64,000 nt of DNA from Pannonibacter carbonis (GTDB lineage: Bacteria > Pseudomonadota > Alphaproteobacteria > Rhizobiales > Stappiaceae). The stretch is from NCBI RefSeq assembly GCF_003012935.1, contig NZ_PUDR01000007.1:62001-126000 (forward strand). Direction: 5' to 3'. Each line of letters opens with the position of its first letter. Position 1 is the stretch's first letter. The position numbers and the translations under genes are program-made. Positions 1-8,517 of the stretch are shown here, piece by piece. The notes beneath the pieces are model-generated. The model saw nothing but the letters and a program-made list of their open reading frames with translations, ran no database searches and was not told where the DNA came from.

Positions 1-978
1 CCTTACGCCAATCTCGGCGAGATGTCGGACCGCATCGCCGCTGCCGCGTCGCAGACCGGGATTGGTCTGACGCTGCTGCCGGTGTTCTACCAGTATGGCG
101 GCTGCGACAAGCGCCCGCTTGGCGCAGGACAGGTCCGTTTCGGTAATGATATCAGCCGCTTCGCCGATCTCGTCGATGCTGCCGAAAAGGCCCTTGCCCC
201 CCTTCCGGCGGATGCCCGGATCGGCGTTGCCCCGCACAGCCTGCGCGCCGTTGCCGCGGAAGATCTCGCCCGCGCCGCCAGCCTTCGCCCGGATGCTCCC
301 CTGCACATGCACCTCGCCGAACAGGTAGCGGAAGTGGAGGAAGTGCTCGCCCATCGCGGCGCCCGGCCCGTCGACTGGCTCCTCGGCAATGCAGATGTCG
401 ACCGGCGCTGGTGCCTGATCCACTGCACGCAAATGCTTGAAAACGAAACACTTTCCCTCGCCGCGACCGGCGCGGTCGCTGGCCTTTGCCCGATCACCGA
501 ATCAAGCCTGGGCGACGGCATCTTCGACGGCGTGCGCTATCTCGGCGCGGGCGGCGTGATCGGCGTCGGCTCGGACAGCAACATCCGCATTTCACTGTCG
601 GAGGAACTGCGCACCCTCGAGTATTCCCAGCGCCTGCGCGATCGCTCCCGCGCGGTCCTGGCAACTGCCGACAAGTCCACAGGCCGGGTGCTGTTCGAAG
701 CTGTCGTCAAGGGCGGCGCACAGGCCGCCGGCCGTCCGTCAGGTGCAATCACGCCCGGTCAACTTGCTGATCTTGTTGCACTTGATAGCCAATCCGTGCA
801 TCTGGCTGGCCGTCAGGGCGACACTGCACTTGACGCTTGGGCATTTGCAGGCGATGACCGCCTCGTGCGCGATGTCTGGTCTGCGGGCCGTCATGTCGTG
901 CGTGAGGGGCGGCACATTCGTCACGAGACCATCACGGCCAACTATATCCGTACGGTGTCGCGGCTCAAGGATGCGTGA
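1..978 (+). CDS. hutF: Formimidoylglutamate deiminase HutF (5' end cut by window)
   Basis: The reading frame is open from base 1, so the true start lies upstream; the first in-window ATG (22) is internal. HutF is an amidohydrolase-superfamily metalloenzyme that deiminates N-formimino-L-glutamate to N-formyl-L-glutamate in histidine degradation. Visible family features are HMHLAEQ (metal and substrate histidines), the WCLIHCT segment with a further metal histidine, and GVGSDSNIR with the late aspartate. The N-terminal part of the family protein, including the first HxH metal motif, is missing because of the window edge. A histidine-utilisation repressor follows 54 bases downstream on the same strand, which supports the call. 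Confidence 0.9.
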   Translation, partial: PYANLGEMSDRIAAAASQTGIGLTLLPVFYQYGGCDKRPLGAGQVRFGNDISRFADLVDAAEKALAPLPADARIGVAPHSLRAVAAEDLARAASLRPDAPLHMHLAEQVAEVEEVLAHRGARPVDWLLGNADVDRRWCLIHCTQMLENETLSLAATGAVAGLCPITESSLGDGIFDGVRYLGAGGVIGVGSDSNIRISLSEELRTLEYSQRLRDRSRAVLATADKSTGRVLFEAVVKGGAQAAGRPSGAITPGQLADLVALDSQSVHLAGRQGDTALDAWAFAGDDRLVRDVWSAGRHVVREGRHIRHETITANYIRTVSRLKDA

Positions 979-1032
979 AACGGCGGCACCCGCCAACCTG
1001 CTGAAACAAAACAAAAAAAGAGACGCGACCGC

Positions 1033-1737
1033 ATGGCAAAGCCCCTCTCAGGCCCTGTGACCTGGCAGACCATCCAGGCCGAGGCCCTGCGCCGCATCCG
1101 AGACAGGGAGTGGAAACCCGGCGCGCAGATCCCTCACGAAGCCCAGCTTGCGGCCGAATTCGGCTGTGCCCGGGCGACTGTGAACCGGGCCCTGCGGGAA
1201 CTGGCGGAACTCGGTCTTCTTGAACGCCGCCGCAAGGCCGGCACACGTGTTCCACTCAACCCGGTGCGGCGGGCAACCTTCCAGATCCCGATCATCCGCC
1301 AGGACATCGAAGGCCGGGGACTGGCCTACAGCTACAAGCGCCTTAGCCAGGAGGTCGAACCGATCCCCCTGCCCGTCCAGAGCCTGCTTGACCTGCCGCC
1401 GGAGCGCGAGCTGCTGCATGTCACGGCGCTTCACCAGGCCGATGGGGCCCCGTTCTGCCACGAGGACCGCTGGATCAACCTGTCGGTTCCGGGGCTGGAA
1501 AGCGCCGACTTTTCAAAGATGAGCCCCAACGAGTGGCTGGTCCAGAATGCGTCCTTCTCGAGCGGTGGCATCGAGTTTTTCGCAACCGAAGCCGATGGGG
1601 TCATGTCTGACCTCTTCGGCTGCCCGCAAGGGGCGGCCCTCTTCGTCATGAACCGCACAACCTGGGCAGGCTCTTTTGCAATCACCGCTGTCCGGCTGAC
1701 TTACGCTCCAGGTCATCGCATGACAACGGAGATTTAG
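1033..1737 (+). CDS. hutC: GntR/HutC-family histidine utilisation repressor
   Basis: A 234-residue regulator with an N-terminal GntR winged helix (about residues 10-75, including the HEAQLAAEFGCARATVNRAL recognition region) and a C-terminal UTRA ligand-binding domain (about 95-230). HutC proteins repress hut genes and are released by urocanate. The ATG at 1033 is preceded by a purine-rich AGAGACG. Its position directly after hutF on the same strand supports the specific HutC call over other HutC/FarR-subfamily regulators. I see no clear palindrome in the 54-base gap that would be its operator; binding sites may lie upstream of the window. Confidence 0.88.
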   Translation: MAKPLSGPVTWQTIQAEALRRIRDREWKPGAQIPHEAQLAAEFGCARATVNRALRELAELGLLERRRKAGTRVPLNPVRRATFQIPIIRQDIEGRGLAYSYKRLSQEVEPIPLPVQSLLDLPPERELLHVTALHQADGAPFCHEDRWINLSVPGLESADFSKMSPNEWLVQNASFSSGGIEFFATEADGVMSDLFGCPQGAALFVMNRTTWAGSFAITAVRLTYAPGHRMTTEI

Positions 1738-1823
1738 TAAGTTGCACTTAAACTCATAATACGATCTATGGCATCAATCGATTCTATTCACTACTGTTAC
1801 TCCTTTTTGGCCGGAGCGGGGGG

Positions 1824-2975
1824 ATGATGGCGAGGAATGCGAAAACAGTAAGTTTCATTTCCGCGCATATTTTCGCACCACAGATCCGCAAGACCAGTGT
1901 TCACTTCATCGCCACCGAGTTTGCCGCGCTCGGACATGACGTAAAATTTATTTCTGTTGGTTACTCATGGCTGCGAAAGCTGAAGAACTGCCCGCGCTAC
2001 GCAGCAATATCATCTTCGCAAAGAAATCAGTTTGAGCAAATTAAGGAAAATCTGAATGCGGGGGTCTATATTGCACCACTTCACGCCTTCAGCAGCACAA
2101 ATTTTTATTTTGACAAATTGAGCTCAATACTTTTCCCTATCTATGGATCTTATTTCCCCGAATTTGCACGAGAGGCAATCAGAAGATCGGATCTGATTGT
2201 AATTGAAACAGGAACCCCGATTGCCTTTTTCGATCTCTGCAAATCGCTATCGGGATCGGCAAAATTTATTTACCTGTGCCGGGACCATATGCCGACCATT
2301 CGGGCATCGACATATCTTCAGGATCTAGAAAGACGCATTATCGCCGAAAGTGACAGCGTCTGTGTACACGCGCAACGTCTGGCGGATCTACTCCCCGCTT
2401 CCGGTCGCATCACTGTGGTGCCGCAAGCCATTGACCCCGAGCCATTCCGGTCTACCGACAAAAGCCCCTATCCGACCGGCACAGTGAATGCGGTTTCGGC
2501 TGGAGATATGCTTCTCGATCGGCAAGTCATCGCAAAGCTCGCAACTGCGGCACCAGAAGTGTGCTTTCATGTTTTCGGGGCAAGCTGGGACTTGATAAAA
2601 CCAGCCAACCTGATCATCCATGGTGAAGTGGGTTTTGAACAACTTGCAGCCTACATACGGCATGCCGATTTCGGAATCGCCGCCTATGCGACTTCAGAGA
2701 CTGATCAATACTTGGCAGAGTCGAGCCTAAAGCTTTTGCAATATGCTCATTGTCAACTTCCAGTAATATTGCCGGATTCCATACCTGTTGATCGCGGGAA
2801 TGAAGTAAAATATAATGCGAATAATCTGATTGACGCACGATCTCTTGTAGACAGGTGCCTGGAGTTCAGAAGGTCAAGTCTGGGTTCGTACAGCATCCCG
2901 AGCTGGCGCCAGAACGCTCTGGCGACACTCGCCACGGTTGGAATCAATGAGCATCCTTTTCACAGCTTAGCTTAG
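1824..2975 (+). CDS. Glycosyltransferase, GumK-like (GT70-type) candidate
   Basis: A 383-residue cytosolic glycosyltransferase with a GT-B-like layout. The N-terminus (SAHIFAPQIRKTSVHFIATE, then ALGHDVKFISVGYS) resembles the N-terminal domain of GumK-type glucuronosyltransferases, which add sugar to a lipid-linked exopolysaccharide precursor at the inner membrane. The C-terminal half carries a nucleotide-sugar-domain-like stretch (HGEVGFEQLAAYIRHADFG, then SSLKLLQYAHCQLPVI). The ATG at 1824 has GGAG just upstream. Base composition is clearly more AT-rich than flanking genes, and the gene overlaps the opposite-strand flippase tail to tail by 9 bases. The donor and acceptor sugars cannot be read from sequence. 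Confidence 0.65.
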   Translation: MMARNAKTVSFISAHIFAPQIRKTSVHFIATEFAALGHDVKFISVGYSWLRKLKNCPRYAAISSSQRNQFEQIKENLNAGVYIAPLHAFSSTNFYFDKLSSILFPIYGSYFPEFAREAIRRSDLIVIETGTPIAFFDLCKSLSGSAKFIYLCRDHMPTIRASTYLQDLERRIIAESDSVCVHAQRLADLLPASGRITVVPQAIDPEPFRSTDKSPYPTGTVNAVSAGDMLLDRQVIAKLATAAPEVCFHVFGASWDLIKPANLIIHGEVGFEQLAAYIRHADFGIAAYATSETDQYLAESSLKLLQYAHCQLPVILPDSIPVDRGNEVKYNANNLIDARSLVDRCLEFRRSSLGSYSIPSWRQNALATLATVGINEHPFHSLA

Positions 2976-4496
2976 AATCAGTGATACCAACCTTGCCATG
3001 ACCCGGCGTGGCCCGGTCAAGGCAGGTGCATTTACATCTGGAGCAGATGCCAAAGCTGAGAAATGCGACCTCGGTATTGCACAGGTCATACGCAAGAAGA
3101 TCACGTAAACGGTCGCAGCCACGCAGATAGCCACAGCAAGCACCAGGACTACGCTGGCCTGGAAGACATGCAGAATGGCCATTGCCGACAGGGCACTCAC
3201 TGTCGCGGATATCAGAACGCGAGCCAAATGCGCGATTGGAAGCCTTGCTCCCCCCAAACGCTCGAGCTGTATCTGAAACAAAAAGAAACCTGCAATCTGA
3301 AGCAGACTTTTGGCGATAACTGCCCCCCATAGCCCCCAGATAAAAATGGCAACAGGCAAGACAACAATCGTTGTGACAGCAAGAACGAGCACGCTACGTG
3401 TAATCACATTGGCATGGCCAGACGCAGACAGAGCAGACCAAGGCAGCACCGACAGCGCACTTAACGCAGAACTGACTAGCAAAATAGAGGCCATCGGCAC
3501 GAGATCGACATAGGCTGCGCTGTATACCAGCGGCAAGAGCAGCGACATGATTGCTGCCCCTCCGAAACAGATCGGAAGGCATACAACCGACAGCCCGAGA
3601 ACCGCACGTTCATAAATAAGCTGCTGCGCATGAGCGTGGTCGTTGTAGTGTTCATTCGGCAATTGACCGGATACCCGGGATGCAAACGAAACAACGAGCG
3701 GCGCACTAATTTGAAGCGAAAGCTGTTCTACAAGACCAGCAAAAGCTATTGCCACGGCAAATAAGCCGAGATCAGCGCTTGTAGCAATTAAGCTTAGAAA
3801 CAAATACTCGACACGTGACAAAACGAGTATATCAAGCAAGTCGCTGATCCAAATTTGAAGTGCATATGATTTTGCTTCACGAGAAGGGTTCAATTGCCTT
3901 TCTTGCTCTTCCCCATCGGAATGAGGGGGGATACGAAGCAGAGGCAGCATGGGAATAGACCGCAGCAGCAAAGCCGCGACAGCACCCGAAGCCCCCGCAA
4001 GCGAAGCACCTAGAATAGAGCCCGGAACATAAAGTAGAGAACCGATGATGGAGCTTCGTGCTGGCGACAGGAAATCGCCATAAGCCCGACGAGAACTGGC
4101 CGCGAAACCTGCGGTCGAGTACACTACACAAATGGCGAGAAGGATAAGCGGCTCGCTCAGCGCATTTGGCGTCGCAAACAACATTGACACAACAGCGGCA
4201 CCAGCGAAAACAACGACACTAAAGAGCAAACCGAGAGCCCATTGTCGTCGGATGCCGACGATTGTCGCACGTCTTTCCGCTGGATCAGACATCGCCCCAA
4301 AGCGCAAGGCGGTTTGGGGCCATCCCCTGTCGACGATCGCAGCCAATGCAGTCGTAAGCCAAATTGCGAAGGCGGTCGCCCCCAACCCCTCCGGCCCAAG
4401 CACACGCGCAATAATTACGGCAACAACAAAACCTGACGCCATTGAGACGAAAGACGCCAGCAGATTGAGCACAGACCGACCGAAGAGATGCGACAT
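2967..4496 (-). CDS. Polysaccharide flippase, Wzx/MATE-like (oligosaccharide export)
   Basis: A roughly 509-residue integral membrane protein rich in hydrophobic segments (about 12-14 predicted by eye). Its opening is typical of the polysaccharide biosynthesis/Wzx family: LLASFVSMASGFVVAVIIARVL followed by GPEGLGATAFAIW. Such proteins flip undecaprenyl-linked repeat units across the inner membrane. I chose the ATG at 4496 (MSHLFGRSV); an in-frame GTG at 4526 would add ten residues but lacks a ribosome site. It lies between a GumK-like transferase (convergent) and a TupA-like gene (divergent), consistent with a small surface-glycan cassette. No polymerase (Wzy) gene is seen next to it. Confidence 0.8.
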   Translation of the reverse strand: MSHLFGRSVLNLLASFVSMASGFVVAVIIARVLGPEGLGATAFAIWLTTALAAIVDRGWPQTALRFGAMSDPAERRATIVGIRRQWALGLLFSVVVFAGAAVVSMLFATPNALSEPLILLAICVVYSTAGFAASSRRAYGDFLSPARSSIIGSLLYVPGSILGASLAGASGAVAALLLRSIPMLPLLRIPPHSDGEEQERQLNPSREAKSYALQIWISDLLDILVLSRVEYLFLSLIATSADLGLFAVAIAFAGLVEQLSLQISAPLVVSFASRVSGQLPNEHYNDHAHAQQLIYERAVLGLSVVCLPICFGGAAIMSLLLPLVYSAAYVDLVPMASILLVSSALSALSVLPWSALSASGHANVITRSVLVLAVTTIVVLPVAIFIWGLWGAVIAKSLLQIAGFFLFQIQLERLGGARLPIAHLARVLISATVSALSAMAILHVFQASVVLVLAVAICVAATVYVIFLRMTCAIPRSHFSALASAPDVNAPALTGPRRVMARLVSLILS

Positions 4497-4577
4497 GCGT
4501 GTCTTATACCCTGCAGGCCGTAACACCGAATTAAAAATCTGATGTTAAGCACTCGCCAAAGCAAGCGGAGTGCGGGC

Positions 4578-5507
4578 ATGGCGCAGAAGAAAAAGGACAG
4601 TTTCCTGAGAGCCGGGGAACAGCAAAATCTGCTTATACTAAAGTTACAGAGGCTTGCATGGAGACTGATTGCACCGCTTCCGGATAGCCTCTACATCAAG
4701 ATTAAGTATTTATCAATAAAAAGAAAATGGCCAAACATCAAGAACCCGAAGAATTTTACTGAGAAAATACAATATCGCAAAATACATGATCGAAATCCGT
4801 TGTATGTAAAGCTGGCCGACAAGATTGAAGTCAAGAATTACATCAAACAACGCGTGGGGGCCGATTTCGCAATTCCGACACTATGGGCGGGGACACGGCT
4901 CGAGGACATCAATTGGAACGACATCCCTCTTCCAGCGGTTATTAAGCCCAACCATACCAGCGGACTTGGACACTTCCTGCATGGCAATTCCGATATCGAG
5001 CATCTGATGCGGTGCGATCCAGTAACTGATTGGTTGGCGATTGACCATGCTCGCTACAATCGGGAATGGGCCTATTCTGATATTCCACGTCAAGCAATGA
5101 TCGAACCGCTGTTGATGCGGGACGGCGGTGTTCCCTGGGACTACCGTTGCTTCGTCTTTCATGGAAAAGTGGTCCTGGTCAGTGTCGATGTCCGCGAAGA
5201 CAACCATGGATACTGCGCCAATTTTTCGGTAGACTGGTCGCGTCTTCCATTTCATGACCCACACTATTTCCCCCCCTATAAGGGAGATATTCCGGCTCCA
5301 ACTGCGCTTTCCACGATGGTAGAACTAGCCGAAACCGTTGCTGGCGATCTGGATTTTGTCCGGGTCGACTTCTATGACACTGGTGACCATCTCTACATTG
5401 GCGAACTGACTTTGTATCCGGGCGGCGGCTTCGAGGCGTTTGAACCGAAGGAGTTCGACCGCTGGCTTGGCAATCATTGGACAATCAGGTCAACGCCGGC
5501 CGGCTGA
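4578..5507 (+). CDS. TupA-like ATP-grasp family protein
   Basis: About 309 residues from the ATG at 4578, which has GGAG seven bases upstream; an ATG at 4542 would add 12 residues. The features NPKNFTEKIQYRKI, VKLADKIEVKNYI, AVIKPNHTSGLGH and the acidic DLDFVRVDFYD segment near the end are those of the TupA-like ATP-grasp family. TupA was named from teichuronopeptide synthesis in Bacillus; relatives occur in capsule and exopolysaccharide clusters and are thought to make ATP-dependent amide-type linkages on glycans. The exact reaction here is unknown. Codon use is AT-rich like the adjacent glycosyltransferase and flippase, suggesting the three were acquired together. Confidence 0.75.
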   Translation: MAQKKKDSFLRAGEQQNLLILKLQRLAWRLIAPLPDSLYIKIKYLSIKRKWPNIKNPKNFTEKIQYRKIHDRNPLYVKLADKIEVKNYIKQRVGADFAIPTLWAGTRLEDINWNDIPLPAVIKPNHTSGLGHFLHGNSDIEHLMRCDPVTDWLAIDHARYNREWAYSDIPRQAMIEPLLMRDGGVPWDYRCFVFHGKVVLVSVDVREDNHGYCANFSVDWSRLPFHDPHYFPPYKGDIPAPTALSTMVELAETVAGDLDFVRVDFYDTGDHLYIGELTLYPGGGFEAFEPKEFDRWLGNHWTIRSTPAG

Positions 5508-5527
5508 GCGACCGGCATCTCCCGCAT

Positions 5528-6046
5528 TCAGAACTGCACCGGCACCTGCCGGCCGTCCGAGATCCGGCATTGACCGACACCGCCGCCGCCAATGCCTGCC
5601 TCCGGGTTGGCGAGACGGAAGTCACAGGTCATCGCACGCCCCCGATTGCCGGTCAGCACAGCTTGGGCATCAGAGCGGTAGCTGATCGACGTGTCGGTGC
5701 CATCGCGAAACTGGGTCGACCAGCCATGTTTGGTCTTCTTCGAACTGTCCCAGATCGTATCGGAACTGCTGGAATTCGTCCGTTCGATGTTCTGGACAAC
5801 CCGGCCGGTAAACATTTCGCCGTCACTGGTGACTGCTGTCGCGGTGATCTGGTTGACGTCATCGAAGATGTCATTGCCTTGCTGCAGGGTCAGATGCAGC
5901 GTGCCCTGTGACATGCCGTTTGCCGCGAGGATCGGCGCAGGTGCCTGTCGGACAGTCGGGGCGCAAGCTGGCACCACACAGACCGCAGCCAGACAGATGG
6001 CAACGCGCAAGTGGCTGGCCGACAGATTGATCATTCCAAGAGTCAT
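5528..6046 (-). CDS. Hypothetical lipoprotein
   Basis: A 172-residue protein with a hydrophobic signal and a plausible lipobox (VVPAC, cysteine about residue 28), so probably membrane-anchored in the envelope. The mature part has TLHLTLQQGNDIF, a Ser-rich stretch and a glycine-rich segment near the C-terminus (EAGIGGGGVGQC). I do not recognise a family. A good ribosome site (AAGGAAC) precedes the ATG at 6046. It follows a small membrane protein gene by 15 bases on the same strand, so the two are probably co-transcribed. The 3' end faces the TupA-like gene with a 20-base gap. Confidence 0.6.
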   Translation of the reverse strand: MTLGMINLSASHLRVAICLAAVCVVPACAPTVRQAPAPILAANGMSQGTLHLTLQQGNDIFDDVNQITATAVTSDGEMFTGRVVQNIERTNSSSSDTIWDSSKKTKHGWSTQFRDGTDTSISYRSDAQAVLTGNRGRAMTCDFRLANPEAGIGGGGVGQCRISDGRQVPVQF

Positions 6047-6061
6047 AACATTGTTCCTTAG

Positions 6062-6628
6062 TCAGTCCTGGCGCGAAAACCGGGGCAAAAGCCGGCTGGT
6101 GTCCGGCAGTCCATCTGGTTTCAGGTCACGAAAGGCAAAAAGACACAGGCCGAACAGCCCGAGAGAAAGAAAGGTCGGCATCCCGAACTGCAGGAACAAC
6201 TCGCTCCGCCCAAGCGGGTCCGTGCTGGTGGCAATCGCTGAAACAGGGATCTGCCCGGCCAGGGACCAAACCAGTGCCGCGAGCGCAAACCAGATCGCAC
6301 GGCGGCGGGCCGAGCGAACAAGAGAAGCCGGCGGCGGCGAGTTCTCTCGCTGCAACGAGACAAGCTCGCGCAGGGCAGCAAGCCCTTGAAGCCACAAGCC
6401 GAACAGCCCCAGAACGATTCCCGCAATCGCCTGCACCTGCCAGTCATCCAGATCAGATGCCGGATAGGGAACCTGCGCGGCGATCACAGTTGCCAGGGAC
6501 CCGGGTGCTGCGACAGACCACAGCAAAAGCGAGAACGTCAGGCCCACAAGAAAGCCGGTTGCTGCCGTGAGACCAACCAGCGCCCGGTTCGCTCCGAAAG
6601 TCGCCTGCCTTCGAGCTAATTTTTTCAT
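6062..6628 (-). CDS. Hypothetical inner-membrane protein (four TM segments)
   Basis: About 188 residues from the ATG at 6628 (MKKLARRQ), chosen because a GAAAG site lies just upstream; the longer frame to 6715 would run into the divergent lipoprotein gene. By eye there are four hydrophobic segments: near ALVGLTAATGFLVGLTFSLL, AIAGIVLGLFGLWLQGL, AIWFALAALVWSLAG and FLSLGLFGLCLFAF. Charged cytosolic loops lie between them. I do not recognise a family. It is followed by the lipoprotein gene at 5528-6046 and is divergent from another lipoprotein gene at 6694, so the three may form one envelope-related unit. Confidence 0.55.
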   Translation of the reverse strand: MKKLARRQATFGANRALVGLTAATGFLVGLTFSLLLWSVAAPGSLATVIAAQVPYPASDLDDWQVQAIAGIVLGLFGLWLQGLAALRELVSLQRENSPPPASLVRSARRRAIWFALAALVWSLAGQIPVSAIATSTDPLGRSELFLQFGMPTFLSLGLFGLCLFAFRDLKPDGLPDTSRLLPRFSRQD

Positions 6629-6693
6629 TTGCAGCTTTCTATTTTTAATGCGTAACAATAATTTCTTGAAATTAGATAATCGAGGAATCCGGA

Positions 6694-7269
6694 ATGCGCA
6701 AGCTCCTTGCAACATCCCTTTTGACGGTCAGCCTCACGGCCTGCTCATCGCTGACCCCAGCCGGAATGCGCGCTGTTGCAGGTCTCGATCCCATCGAGAC
6801 CGACCCGGCAAGACTGACGGCAGCAATCGGCGTTGACGAAGCATTTCGGCTGCGTACCGGCGATGCGAAACTGTCGATCAGCTACCGGACTGACAAGACT
6901 TCAGCTCCGGTGGTTTCTGAGGAATTCAAACTGGTAATCTCGGCCTCGACAGGCACCGACAGCATTGAACCGCATGCCGGAGAAGCGATTTTTATCGCGC
7001 GGATTGCCGAAGAGGATCTCGCCCGCGCCCGGGATGCGCAGTCTCGAATCAGGACCTTGAAACTGGCAGGAGTGGGCACCGGCGAACTGTCAGTGGGCGT
7101 TTCCAGTGGGTGCCTGACAAAGGCAATGCCGGACAAGGTGCCGCTGCGCACATACATCCGGAGTGAGGAAGCAGCAAAGTTCGTTCAACTCACGGAAATC
7201 GACAACATCCTTGATATGTTGACGCAGGAGCAGGTGAAAAAGATCCGCCAGGAATTCCCCGCCTGCTGA
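6694..7269 (+). CDS. Hypothetical lipoprotein
   Basis: A 191-residue protein with a textbook lipoprotein signal: MRKLLATSL, then VSLTACSS, with the acylated cysteine at about residue 17. The ATG at 6694 has GAGGAA upstream. The mature protein has alternating strand-like segments (KLSISYRTD, FKLVISASTGTDSI) and a C-terminal helix-like tail with DMLTQEQVKKIRQEF. Two cysteines near the C-terminus (SSGCLTK and the final FPAC) could form a disulfide. I do not recognise a family. It is divergent from the small membrane protein at 6062-6628 (65-base gap). Confidence 0.6.
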   Translation: MRKLLATSLLTVSLTACSSLTPAGMRAVAGLDPIETDPARLTAAIGVDEAFRLRTGDAKLSISYRTDKTSAPVVSEEFKLVISASTGTDSIEPHAGEAIFIARIAEEDLARARDAQSRIRTLKLAGVGTGELSVGVSSGCLTKAMPDKVPLRTYIRSEEAAKFVQLTEIDNILDMLTQEQVKKIRQEFPAC

Positions 7270-7271
7270 GA

Positions 7272-7306
7272 CAAAAAGGCCTGGGAGGCAATGCTGCTTC
7301 CCAGGC
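7272..7306 (-). terminator. Rho-independent terminator of the nag operon (minus strand)
   Basis: An inverted repeat pairs 7279-7290 with 7295-7306 (12 bp, one G-U) around a 4-base loop. Read on the minus strand, the stem is followed at once by TTTTTGT. It lies 57 bases after the nagA stop, so it ends the kinase-nagR-nagB-II-nagA transcript. On the plus strand it also sits just after the lipoprotein gene but has no T-run there. Confidence 0.75.
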
Positions 7307-7362
7307 ACTCCATCAAGTCAAAACGTGAAGCCAGGCGCGGCGACCTGGAGGGTAACAGATCC

Positions 7363-8517
7363 TCAGTTCGAAACTTGAACGCCTGCGACCCAGACTGCCG
7401 ACAATTCAAGGTCATCGGTCAGATGGACAATGTCCGCATTTCGACCGGCAGCAAACGTCCCGAGCCGTCCCGACGCTGAAATACAGGCGGCCGGTCGGCT
7501 AGTTGCCATGGCAAGTGCCAGTTCAAGCGGAGCGCCCACAGTCTCGACCAGATAGCGGACTGAACGCGGCAGGCAGATATCAGCGCCGGCCAGCGTGCCA
7601 TCCTCGAGCGTCAATCGGCCATCGCGCCGCAGGATCCGCCGGTCTCCCAGCATGAACTCGGTCACATCGGTTCCAGCGGCAGCCATGGCATCGGAGACAA
7701 GATAAAGCCCCGCGCCCTGCTTGGCGGCCAGGGCAATCCGCAGCCCCTCGGGGGCAACATGCACGCCATCGGCAATCAGCCCGGCATGAACGTCGCAGTC
7801 AAGCGCAGCACCGACCATGCCCGGCTCGCGGTTGCCAAGCTGGCTCATCGCGTTGAACAGATGCGTGACACACCGGGCCCCGGCGGCAAATGCAGCCTTG
7901 GCTTCGCTGGCCGTGCTGTCGGTGTGACCAAGGCTGACGATCACCCCGGCGCGCACAAGACTGCTGATCTGTTCAAGCGTGACCGCCTGCGGCGCCAGCG
8001 TGACCAGAAGCACGGGCAAGTCAGCCGCAGCCCGGCACAGTTGGTCCAGGTCTGCATCTTGCATCGCTCGGATCAACGCCGGGTCATGCGCGCCCTTACG
8101 GCGAGGATCGAGATGCGGCCCCTCCAGGTGCAGGCCGAGAAAGCCCGGCACCTTGTTCCGCGCCGCCGCCACACCGGCTGCAATGACGGCTTGGGTGGCC
8201 TGCGGCGTATCTGTGATCAAGGTCGGTAGGATGCCAGTTGCACCAAGGCGGGCATGGGCCGCACAGATGCGGCGGATCTTTTCGATATCCGCCGTGCCAT
8301 CCAGCATAATGCCATCGCCGCCATTCACCTGAAGATCGAGAAAGCCCGGAGACAGGATGCCCCCGGACAACGCGATCTTCTCGCCGCCGAAGGCGCCGGC
8401 CATTGCAGAGCCGAGATCGGCGATGGCATGCACCACCCCGTCCTCGACCAGCAGGACCTTGCCCTCGCGAAGCTGCCGGCCATCAAACAACCGGGCCCCG
8501 GTAAAGACCTGACGCAT
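7363..8517 (-). CDS. nagA: N-acetylglucosamine-6-phosphate deacetylase NagA
   Basis: A 384-residue amidohydrolase-family enzyme that removes acetate from GlcNAc-6-phosphate to give glucosamine-6-phosphate in the cytosol. Family landmarks are PGFLDLQVNGGDG near residue 60, LGLHLEGPHL (metal glutamate), VSLGHTDS (metal histidine), THLFNAMS and the late LVSDAMAAAG with the catalytic aspartate. Length fits the family. The ATG at 8517 overlaps the stop of the upstream SIS-domain gene (TGATG), so translation is coupled. It is the last gene of the minus-strand operon and is followed by a strong terminator. Confidence 0.93.
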   Translation of the reverse strand: MRQVFTGARLFDGRQLREGKVLLVEDGVVHAIADLGSAMAGAFGGEKIALSGGILSPGFLDLQVNGGDGIMLDGTADIEKIRRICAAHARLGATGILPTLITDTPQATQAVIAAGVAAARNKVPGFLGLHLEGPHLDPRRKGAHDPALIRAMQDADLDQLCRAAADLPVLLVTLAPQAVTLEQISSLVRAGVIVSLGHTDSTASEAKAAFAAGARCVTHLFNAMSQLGNREPGMVGAALDCDVHAGLIADGVHVAPEGLRIALAAKQGAGLYLVSDAMAAAGTDVTEFMLGDRRILRRDGRLTLEDGTLAGADICLPRSVRYLVETVGAPLELALAMATSRPAACISASGRLGTFAAGRNADIVHLTDDLELSAVWVAGVQVSN

